Part shown: positions 6,286 to 12,722 of the stretch, in pieces
Numbering within the stretch: the stretch's first letter is position 1
How the letters are laid out: every line of letters begins with the position of its first letter
DNA from: CAZAQB01 sp964487155
GTDB lineage: Bacteria > Pseudomonadota > Gammaproteobacteria > Nitrococcales > Nitrococcaceae
Length of the DNA: 18,796 nucleotides
Direction of reading: 5' to 3'
NCBI GenBank assembly: GCA_964487155.1
Contig: CAZAQB010000063.1
Location: forward strand, 1-18,796
Notes under the pieces: generated by a model
Databases searched by the model: none
What the model saw: only the letters and a program-made list of their open reading frames with translations
Told to the model about the DNA's origin: nothing
Program-made: the position numbers and the translations under genes

Positions 6286-8385
6286 ATGAGCGCAGCACTG
6301 CTGAAGAACTGGCGGGCCATCGGCGTCGGCGGCCTGGGCACCCCCGCCCTGGTGGTGGCGCTGCTGGGCATGATGGTGGTGCCCCTGCCGCCGCTGGGCC
6401 TGGACCTGCTGTTCACCTTCAATATCGCGCTCAGCCTGGTGATCCTGCTGGTCTCGGTGTATACGCTGCGGCCGCTCGATTTTCAGGTGTTCCCCACCAT
6501 CCTGCTGGTGGCCACCCTGCTGCGCCTGGCCCTGAACGTGGCCTCCACCCGGGTGGTGCTGCTCAACGGCCACGAGGGCACCGGCGCCGCCGGACAGGTG
6601 ATCGAGGCGTTCGGCGAGTTCGTCATTGGCGGCAACTATGCCGTCGGCCTGGTGGTGTTCAGCATCCTGGTGATCATCAACTTCGTGGTGGTCACCAAGG
6701 GCGCCGGGCGCATCTCGGAGGTGTCCGCGCGCTTCACCCTGGACGCCCTGCCGGGCAAGCAGATGGCCATCGACGCCGACCTCAACGCCGGCCTGATCGA
6801 CCAGGACGAGGCCCGCACCCGGCGCGCCGAGGTTTCCCAGGAAGCGGACTTCTACGGCTCCATGGACGGTGCCAGCAAGTTCGTCAAGGGCGATGCCATC
6901 GCCGGCATCCTGATCCTGTTCATCAATATCATCGGCGGCCTGGCGGTGGGCATGGCCCAGCACGACATGGCCATGGGCGATGCCGTGCGCAACTACACCC
7001 TGCTCACCATCGGCGACGGGCTGGTGGCGCAGATCCCATCCCTGGTGCTGTCGACCGCCACCGCCATCCTGGTGACCCGCATTTCCGCCGCCCAGGACAT
7101 GGGCCGGGCGGTGCTGAGCCAACTGTTCGCCAACCCCCGCGCGCTGATGCTCAGCGGTGCCATCGTCACCGGCCTGGGCCTGGTTCCGGGCATGCCGAAT
7201 CTCACTTTCCTGCTGCTCGGCGGCCTGTGCCTGGGCGCCGCCTGGTGGGGCGGCCGCCGCAACCGGGAGGCCGCGGCGCGGGACGCCGAGCCCCAGGTGG
7301 TGCGGGAGGCGCCCGCGGCGGGGGCGGAGCAGCGCGAGCTGACCTGGGATGACGTGCCGCCGGTGGACATGATCAGCCTGGAGGTGGGCTACGGCCTGAT
7401 CCCCCTGGTGGACCGCAACCAGGGTGGCCAGCTGCTCACCCAGATCAAGGGCGTGCGCAAGAAGATGTCCCAGGACCTGGGCTTCCTCATCCAGCCGGTG
7501 CACATCCGCGACAACCTGGACCTGGCCCCCAACACCTACCGCATCAGCCTGCTGGGCGTGCCGGTGGCGGAGGCCGAGGTGCAGCCGGGCCGGGAACTGG
7601 CCATCAATCCCGGCTCGGTGCAGGGCAAGGTGCAGGGCACCACCACCCGCGACCCGGCGTTCGGCCTGGAGGCGGTCTGGATCGACAGCGGCCGCCGCGA
7701 TCACGCCCAGGCCCTGGGCTACACGGTGGTGGACGCCAGCACCGTGGTGGCGACCCACCTCTCGCAGATCCTCCAGAACCATGCCCACCAGCTTCTGGGC
7801 CACGAGGAGGCCCAGAAGCTGCTGGACCTGCTGTCCCGCAACCAGCCCAAGCTGGTGGAGGAACTGGTGCCCGGCACGCTGCCGCTGTCGGTGGTGGTGA
7901 AGGTGCTGCAGAGCCTGCTGGAGGAACGCATCCCGGTGCGGGACATGCGCACCATCGTCGAGACCCTGGCGAGCCAGGGCAGCCGCACCCAGGATGCCGC
8001 GGCGCTCACCAACGCCGTGCGCGAGGCCCTGGGCCGGATGATCGTGCAGAACATCGCCGGCCTCTCCCACGAGATGCCGGTGCTCACCCTGGATCCCCAG
8101 CTGGAACAGATATTGCTGGACAGTATCCAGGGCACCGGCGATGGCGCCGCCGGCCTGGAGCCGAGCCTCACGGAGCGCCTGCAGCGCTCGATGATCGACT
8201 CCGCCCGGCGCCAGGAATCCGCCGGCCAGCCGGCGGTGCTGATCTGCTCGCCGCCCTTGAGGGGCTGGCTCTATCGCCTGGCCCGGCACAGCGTGCCGAA
8301 CCTGAGCGTGCTCTCCTACAACGAGATCCCGGACGACCGCCAGGTCCGGGTGGTAGCCAGCATTGGCGCCCAGCAGGCGGCCTGA
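6286..8385 (+). CDS. flhA: Flagellar export apparatus protein FlhA
   Basis: FlhA is the large nonameric subunit of the export apparatus; its cytoplasmic ring receives chaperone-substrate complexes and its membrane part conducts protons. The product is 699 residues, standard length. The N-terminal half holds about eight membrane helices, with the family pattern LNVASTRVVLL and the FHIPEP cytoplasmic loop GKQMAIDADLNAGLIDQDEA. The C-terminal domain (about 350-699) includes GYGLIPLVD and the ring region. The ribosome site AGGAG (6271-6275) overlaps the flhB end, so the two genes are coupled. A sigma-54-like motif lies inside its 3' part (8102-8117). Confidence 0.97.
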   Translation: MSAALLKNWRAIGVGGLGTPALVVALLGMMVVPLPPLGLDLLFTFNIALSLVILLVSVYTLRPLDFQVFPTILLVATLLRLALNVASTRVVLLNGHEGTGAAGQVIEAFGEFVIGGNYAVGLVVFSILVIINFVVVTKGAGRISEVSARFTLDALPGKQMAIDADLNAGLIDQDEARTRRAEVSQEADFYGSMDGASKFVKGDAIAGILILFINIIGGLAVGMAQHDMAMGDAVRNYTLLTIGDGLVAQIPSLVLSTATAILVTRISAAQDMGRAVLSQLFANPRALMLSGAIVTGLGLVPGMPNLTFLLLGGLCLGAAWWGGRRNREAAARDAEPQVVREAPAAGAEQRELTWDDVPPVDMISLEVGYGLIPLVDRNQGGQLLTQIKGVRKKMSQDLGFLIQPVHIRDNLDLAPNTYRISLLGVPVAEAEVQPGRELAINPGSVQGKVQGTTTRDPAFGLEAVWIDSGRRDHAQALGYTVVDASTVVATHLSQILQNHAHQLLGHEEAQKLLDLLSRNQPKLVEELVPGTLPLSVVVKVLQSLLEERIPVRDMRTIVETLASQGSRTQDAAALTNAVREALGRMIVQNIAGLSHEMPVLTLDPQLEQILLDSIQGTGDGAAGLEPSLTERLQRSMIDSARRQESAGQPAVLICSPPLRGWLYRLARHSVPNLSVLSYNEIPDDRQVRVVASIGAQQAA
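8102..8117 (+). promoter_or_regulatory. Possible internal sigma-54 promoter upstream of flhF
   Basis: TGGAACAGATATTGCT keeps GG (8103-8104) and GC (8115-8116) at the exact 10-base separation of RpoN promoters and matches the consensus at all but two fixed positions. It lies within flhA, about 300 bases before flhF. It could raise flhF-flhG-fliA expression, but a chance match in coding sequence is quite possible. Confidence 0.3.
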
Positions 8386-8423
8386 GGCCGGCGGACCGGA
8401 TGCAGTAGACGGGGGATTGGACC

Positions 8424-9845
8424 ATGAGAATCAAGCGGGTATTCGCCGCCGATATGCGCCAGGCAATGCACAAGGTGCGCGAGGAGCACGGCCCCGAGGC
8501 GGTGATCCTCTCCAGCCGCAAGGTGGAGGGCGGCGTGGAAGTGATCTCCGCCCTCGACTACGACGAGCAGGCGGTGCTGGCCGCCGCCCGGGGTGGCGAC
8601 CCGCAGAAGCCGCGCCCGGCCGCGGCGGCACCGACCCGGGACGCCCCGGCCCGGGGCTTCGCGGATACCATGGCTCAGCTGGGGACCAGGGCCCCCGAGG
8701 CCAGGCCGGCGGCGCCGCGGCCGGCACAGCCCGGCCCGCCGACCACCGGCGGCCGGCTGGACGTCATGGTGGACGACGGCGACGAGGCCGTGGAGCTGCG
8801 CTTCGACGAGCCCGCCACGGCGCCGCAGCCGGCTGCCGCCCAGCCCGCCGAGCCGGCGCCGGCGGCCGCCCGCCGCGAGGACACCGCCAGCCGCATCCAG
8901 TGGACCCAGGAGCCCGCCATCCGCGAGATGCGCGAGGAGATCCGGGTGCTGCGCAGCCTGTTCCAGGACCAGATGGGCCTGCTGCAGTGGCAGCAGGACA
9001 GCCGCCGCAACCCGGTGCGAGCCACTCTGCTGCGGCGGCTCACGGAGCTGGGGCTGGCCGGCGACGTGGCCCGCAAGCTGGCGGACCATGTCAGCGAGAC
9101 CGAGGAGCCGGAGCGGGCCTTCCGGGAAGCCATGGATGCGGTGCGCCGCCATCTGCGCACCACCGCCGACGACATCGTCGAGGGCGGCGGCATCGTGGCG
9201 GTGGTGGGGCCCACCGGCGTCGGAAAAACGACGACCGTCGCCAAACTGGCGGCCCGCTACGCGCTGCGCCACGGCCGCCGGCGGGTGGCCCTGGTGACCA
9301 CCGACAACTTCCGCATCGGCGGCCAGGAGCAACTCCGTAACTTCGCCCGCATCCTCAACGTGCCGGTGCACACCGCCGGCGACGCCGGCGAGCTGGCCGC
9401 CGTGCTCGACGAGCTCTCCGACCGCGGCCTGGTGCTCATCGACACCGCCGGCATGAGCCACCGGGACATGCGCCTGGCCGCCCAGTTCGACACCCTGGCC
9501 AGCGCCGGGCGGGCCATCGCCAGCTATCTGGTGGTTTCGGCCAGCACCCAGGTGGCGGCACTTTCCGAAATTGTGCGCGCGTTCAAGGGCGTTCATCCGG
9601 CGGCCTGTATCCTGAGCAAGGTCGACGAGACCACCAGCCTGGGACCCGCCCTGAGCGCGGTGCTGCGCCACCGGCTCCCGGTGGCCTACCTGGGCACCGG
9701 CCAGCAGGTGCCGGAGGATCTCCAGCCGGCCCGGGCGGACGCCCTGGTGGAGCAGGCAGAAGAACTCGCACGACACTACGCCCAGCCCGCAGACGACGAA
9801 GAACTGGCGCTGGGTTTCGGGGGGACGGCTCATGGGCGCGGGTAG
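8424..9845 (+). CDS. flhF: Flagellar placement GTPase FlhF
   Basis: FlhF is an SRP-type GTPase that marks the cell pole for flagellum assembly. The protein has 473 residues. It starts MRIKRVFAADMRQAMHKVRE, the usual B-domain opening. A long Ala/Pro/Arg-rich linker follows (about 55-165), then a helical N region and the GTPase domain. Walker A is GPTGVGKTTT (262-271), the G3 motif is DTAG (340-343), and the G4-like motif is SKVDE (398-402). DNFRIGGQEQL is the typical effector stretch. The start has only a moderate ribosome site (GGGGGA before the ATG). The gene overlaps flhG by 14 bases, and FlhG is its regulator. Confidence 0.97.
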   Translation: MRIKRVFAADMRQAMHKVREEHGPEAVILSSRKVEGGVEVISALDYDEQAVLAAARGGDPQKPRPAAAAPTRDAPARGFADTMAQLGTRAPEARPAAPRPAQPGPPTTGGRLDVMVDDGDEAVELRFDEPATAPQPAAAQPAEPAPAAARREDTASRIQWTQEPAIREMREEIRVLRSLFQDQMGLLQWQQDSRRNPVRATLLRRLTELGLAGDVARKLADHVSETEEPERAFREAMDAVRRHLRTTADDIVEGGGIVAVVGPTGVGKTTTVAKLAARYALRHGRRRVALVTTDNFRIGGQEQLRNFARILNVPVHTAGDAGELAAVLDELSDRGLVLIDTAGMSHRDMRLAAQFDTLASAGRAIASYLVVSASTQVAALSEIVRAFKGVHPAACILSKVDETTSLGPALSAVLRHRLPVAYLGTGQQVPEDLQPARADALVEQAEELARHYAQPADDEELALGFGGTAHGRG

Positions 9846-10716
9846 CGCGACGGCCGATCAGGCAGCGGGGCTTAGACGAATGAACCAACCGAAACCGGTC
9901 AAGGTGATCGCGGTCGCCAGTGGCAAGGGCGGCGTCGGCAAGACCAACCTGTCCGTGAACCTGGGCACGGCACTGGCCCAGGGTGGGCGCCGGGTGCTGC
10001 TGATGGATGCCGACCTGGGGCTCGCCAACGTGGACGTGATGCTGGGCCTCTCGCCCCGGCGCAACCTCTCCCACGTGATCGCCGGCGAGGCCACCCTGGA
10101 GGAGGTCATCATGCAGGCGCCCGAAGGCCTCGGCATCATCCCCGCCGCCTCCGGCATCCAGCGCATGGCCGAGCTCGCCCCGGCGGAGCACGCCGGGCTG
10201 ATCCGCTGCTTCAGTGAACTGAGCCAGGACCTGGAATACCTCATCGTGGACACCGCGGCGGGGATCTCCGACAGCGTCATGAGCTTCTCGCGGGCCGCCC
10301 GGGAGGTGCTGGTGGTGGTCTGTGACGAGCCCTCGTCCATCACCGACGCCTACGCGCTGATCAAGGTGCTGAACCGGGACTACCGGGTGCAGCGTTTCCA
10401 CGTGGTGGCGAACCGGGTGCGGGGTCCGCGGGAGGGCCAGGAGCTGTTCGCCAAGCTGGCCAAGGTCACCGGCCGCTTCCTGGACCTGACCCTGGACTTC
10501 GCCGGCGCCATTCCCGAGGACGACGCCCTGCGCCGCGCGGTGCAGCGCCAGCGCGCGGTGGTGAGCCTCTATCCCGGCAGCCCGGCGGGCAAGGCCTTCA
10601 TGGACCTGGCCCGGCGGGTGGACCGCTGGCCGCTGCCGGCGGGCGCCGAAGGCCACCTGGAGTTCTTCGTGGAGCGCATCATCCAGTACCGGGCCGACGC
10701 CCAGGGGGTGCTCTGA
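9832..10716 (+). CDS. flhG: Flagellar number regulator FlhG (FleN)
   Basis: FlhG/FleN is a MinD-like ATPase that limits flagellar number: it stimulates the FlhF GTPase and in Pseudomonas-type cells also restrains FleQ. I start it at 9832, giving 294 residues, because this keeps DQAAGLR at residues 9-15. That matches the DQAxxLR activating helix of FlhG, and a good G-rich ribosome site precedes the ATG. An ATG at 9880 would remove the motif. The deviant Walker A is GKGGVGKT (31-38), DADLGLANVDVMLGL follows, and the C-terminus GHLEFFVERIIQ forms the usual amphipathic membrane-targeting helix. It overlaps both flhF (14 bases) and fliA (1 base). Confidence 0.96.
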   Translation: MGAGSATADQAAGLRRMNQPKPVKVIAVASGKGGVGKTNLSVNLGTALAQGGRRVLLMDADLGLANVDVMLGLSPRRNLSHVIAGEATLEEVIMQAPEGLGIIPAASGIQRMAELAPAEHAGLIRCFSELSQDLEYLIVDTAAGISDSVMSFSRAAREVLVVVCDEPSSITDAYALIKVLNRDYRVQRFHVVANRVRGPREGQELFAKLAKVTGRFLDLTLDFAGAIPEDDALRRAVQRQRAVVSLYPGSPAGKAFMDLARRVDRWPLPAGAEGHLEFFVERIIQYRADAQGVL

Positions 10717-11441
10717 TGAACGGCCATGCCATGTACGAGCAGGTGCGCGCGACGGGAGGCGACGACCTGGTGCTTGCCCATGCGCCGCTGGTCAAGCGCA
10801 TCGCCCACCACCTGGTGAGCCGCCTGCCCCCCAGCGTCCAGGTCGAGGACCTGATCCAGGCGGGCATGATCGGCCTGCTGGAGGCCTCCCGGCACTATGA
10901 CGCCGGCCAGGGGGCCAGCTTCCAGACCTATGCCGGCATCCGCATCCGCGGCGCCATGCTCGACGAGATCCGGCGCCTGGACTGGACGCCGCGCTCGGTG
11001 CACCGCAAGGCCCGGGACGTCTCCGAGGCCATCCACCAGCTGGAGAACCACCTGGGGCGGGAGCCCCGGGACACCGAGGTGGCCGGCCACCTCGGCATGA
11101 GCCTCGACGCCTACCACGACGTGCTGCGCGATGCGGCCACCGCCAAGGTGTTCAGCATCGACTACGCCGACCCGGAGCGGGGCGAGGCGCCGGAGCCGGC
11201 CGGAGACGAACCGCCGCCGCTGTCGCGGGTCGAGGACGAAGGCTTCCACGACGCCCTGGCCGGCGCCATCCGCGCCCTGCCCGAGCGCGAGCAGCTGGTG
11301 ATGTCGCTGTACTACGACGACGAGCTGAACCTGCGCGAAATCGGCGAGGTGCTGGGGGTGACCGAGTCCCGGATCAGCCAGATCCACGGCCGCATCATGC
11401 TAAAGCTCCGGGGCCATCTTGCCGATTGGGTAACCGAGTGA
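10716..11441 (+). CDS. fliA: Flagellar sigma factor FliA (sigma-28)
   Basis: FliA directs RNA polymerase to late flagellar and chemotaxis promoters and is held by FlgM until the hook is complete. The protein has 241 residues. Region 2 includes LVKRIAHHLVSRLPPSVQVE and DLIQAGMIGLLEA, followed by FQTYAGIRIRGAMLDEIRRL. Region 4 near the end (about 204-232) includes the helix-turn-helix LREIGEVLGVTESRISQIHG. The ATG overlaps the flhG stop (TGATG), with GGGGG upstream at 10704-10708. The last codons hold a candidate promoter of FliA's own type aimed at cheY (11401-11428). Confidence 0.97.
   Translation: MNGHAMYEQVRATGGDDLVLAHAPLVKRIAHHLVSRLPPSVQVEDLIQAGMIGLLEASRHYDAGQGASFQTYAGIRIRGAMLDEIRRLDWTPRSVHRKARDVSEAIHQLENHLGREPRDTEVAGHLGMSLDAYHDVLRDAATAKVFSIDYADPERGEAPEPAGDEPPPLSRVEDEGFHDALAGAIRALPEREQLVMSLYYDDELNLREIGEVLGVTESRISQIHGRIMLKLRGHLADWVTE
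11401..11428 (+). promoter_or_regulatory. Candidate FliA (sigma-28) promoter for cheY-cheW
   Basis: TAAAGCTC (11401-11408) and GCCGATTG (11421-11428) match the sigma-28 elements TAAAGTTT and GCCGATAA at 6 of 8 bases each. The 12-base spacer is one longer than the usual 11. The predicted start near 11435 leaves a leader of about 50 bases before cheY. The site lies in the last codons of fliA, and the -35 uses a CTA leucine codon that is rare in this window. In Pseudomonas the matching che genes are FliA-dependent. Confidence 0.6.
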
Positions 11442-11484
11442 TCAGCGCGTCTCTTAACCCCGGAGCGATCCGCCGGAGCCAGCC

Positions 11485-11883
11485 GTGAACGTCGACAAGC
11501 AAATGAAGATCCTCGTGGTGGACGACTTCTCCACCATGCGGCGCATCATCCGCAACCTGCTGCGCGACCTCGGGTTCGAGAACACCCACGAGGCCGACGA
11601 CGGCAACACCGCGCTGCCCATCCTGCGCCGGGGCGGTTTCGATTTCCTGATCACCGACTGGAACATGCCGGGCATGGACGGCCTGCAGCTGCTGGAGCAG
11701 GTGCGCAACGACGACGAGCTCCGGAGCCTGCCGGTGCTGATGGTCACCGCCGAGGCCCGGCGCGAGCAGATCGTCACTGCCGCCCAGGCCGGGGTCAACG
11801 GCTACATCGTCAAGCCGTTCACCGCCAACACCCTCAAGGAGAAGATCGACAAGGTCTTCGAGCGCCTGGCGGCAGCGGGGTGA
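11485..11883 (+). CDS. cheY: Chemotaxis response regulator CheY
   Basis: CheY carries the signal from CheA to the motor; its phosphorylated form binds FliM and changes rotation. The 132-residue protein is a single receiver domain. The acidic pair is D13-D14, the phosphorylation site D58 (FLITDWNMPGMDG), and the switch residues are T88, Y107 and K110 (YIVKPFTA). The start is GTG, with GGAG at 11475-11478 six bases before it. It is the first gene of the chemotaxis block, 43 bases after fliA, and cheZ follows after 6 bases. Confidence 0.97.
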   Translation: MNVDKQMKILVVDDFSTMRRIIRNLLRDLGFENTHEADDGNTALPILRRGGFDFLITDWNMPGMDGLQLLEQVRNDDELRSLPVLMVTAEARREQIVTAAQAGVNGYIVKPFTANTLKEKIDKVFERLAAAG

Positions 11884-11889
11884 ACGGCG

Positions 11890-12651
11890 ATGACTGACGC
11901 GGCCGAAGTGAGAATCGCCAATCCCGAGCTGACCCTGGGGCTCGCGCAGCGGCTGGTAGCGGCCCTGGAAGACGGCGACGCCGGCGAGGCCAGGACGCTC
12001 ATCGACGAGCTGACCGCGATCCGCGAGACCGAGCTGTTCCGGGAACTGGGCAACCTGACCCGGGAGCTGCACGATGCCCTGAAGACCTTCCAGATGGACC
12101 CGCGCATCAGCGACGTGGTCACCCACGAGTTCCCCGACGCCCGCACCCGCCTCACCCACGTCATCGACATGACCGAGCAGGCGGCCCATCGCACGCTGAA
12201 CGCCATCGACGCCAGCCTGCCGCTGGTGGGCGGGCTCACCGAGCGGGCCATGAGCCTGGCCGAGCAGTGGGACCGGCTGCGGCGCCGCGAGCTCTCCGCC
12301 GAGGAGTTCCGGTCCCTGTCCCGCCAGATCGGCGACTACCTGCAACGGGTCGGGGAGGACGGCGCCCAGGTCCAGCAGGCGCTGTCCGACGCCCTCATGG
12401 CCCAGGGCTACCAGGACCTCACCGGCCAGATCATCCGCCGGGTGATCACCCTGGTGCAGGAAGTGGAGGCGAGCCTGGTGGGCCTGATGCGGGTGTCCGG
12501 GCCGCGTATGGCTCCAGAACCCCGCCCGGCGGCCGATAGCGATGAGGACGCGGGGCGCAAGGTTCAGGGGCCCTCCATCCAGGGCATGGACGAGGGGGTG
12601 GTGCACGGCCAGGACGAGGTGGACGACCTCCTCTCCAGCCTGGGCTTCTGA
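11890..12651 (+). CDS. cheZ: CheY-phosphate phosphatase CheZ
   Basis: CheZ removes phosphate from CheY to end the signal. The product is 253 residues and mostly helical, as expected for the long four-helix-bundle dimer. The catalytic segment MAQGYQDLTGQ is near residues 170-180, with Q175 the likely attacking-water residue (Q147 in E. coli). The last 15 residues, HGQDEVDDLLSSLGF, are the CheY-binding tail, almost identical to the enterobacterial tail. An Asp/Pro-rich tether links the two. A GC-rich hairpin follows the stop, before cheA. Confidence 0.96.
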   Translation: MTDAAEVRIANPELTLGLAQRLVAALEDGDAGEARTLIDELTAIRETELFRELGNLTRELHDALKTFQMDPRISDVVTHEFPDARTRLTHVIDMTEQAAHRTLNAIDASLPLVGGLTERAMSLAEQWDRLRRRELSAEEFRSLSRQIGDYLQRVGEDGAQVQQALSDALMAQGYQDLTGQIIRRVITLVQEVEASLVGLMRVSGPRMAPEPRPAADSDEDAGRKVQGPSIQGMDEGVVHGQDEVDDLLSSLGF

Positions 12652-12662
12652 AGCGCCTCCAA

Positions 12663-12692
12663 GCCGCCCTCCCGGCGCGTGCGCCGGGCGGC
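12663..12692 (+). promoter_or_regulatory. GC-rich hairpin between cheZ and cheA
   Basis: CCCGGCGC (12671-12678) pairs perfectly with GCGCCGGG (12681-12688) around GT. A competing outer stem is possible between GCCGCCC (12663-12669) and GGGCGGC (12686-12692). No T-run follows, so it is not a standard intrinsic terminator. It may affect mRNA processing or tune expression between cheZ and cheA. Confidence 0.4.
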
Positions 12693-12722
12693 ACCAAGGT
12701 CTGAGCAGGGGCAGGGGGAAAC

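Noticed and set aside
3847..8289. A 1480-codon antisense open frame
   Set aside because: It runs through the N gap and lies opposite fliQ, fliR, flhB and flhA. It has low-complexity His/Gln/Arg composition typical of GC-rich shadow frames.
12532..12539. GCCGATAG, a sigma-28-like -10 inside cheZ
   Set aside because: It matches 7 of 8 bases, but no TAAA-type -35 is present at the proper distance.
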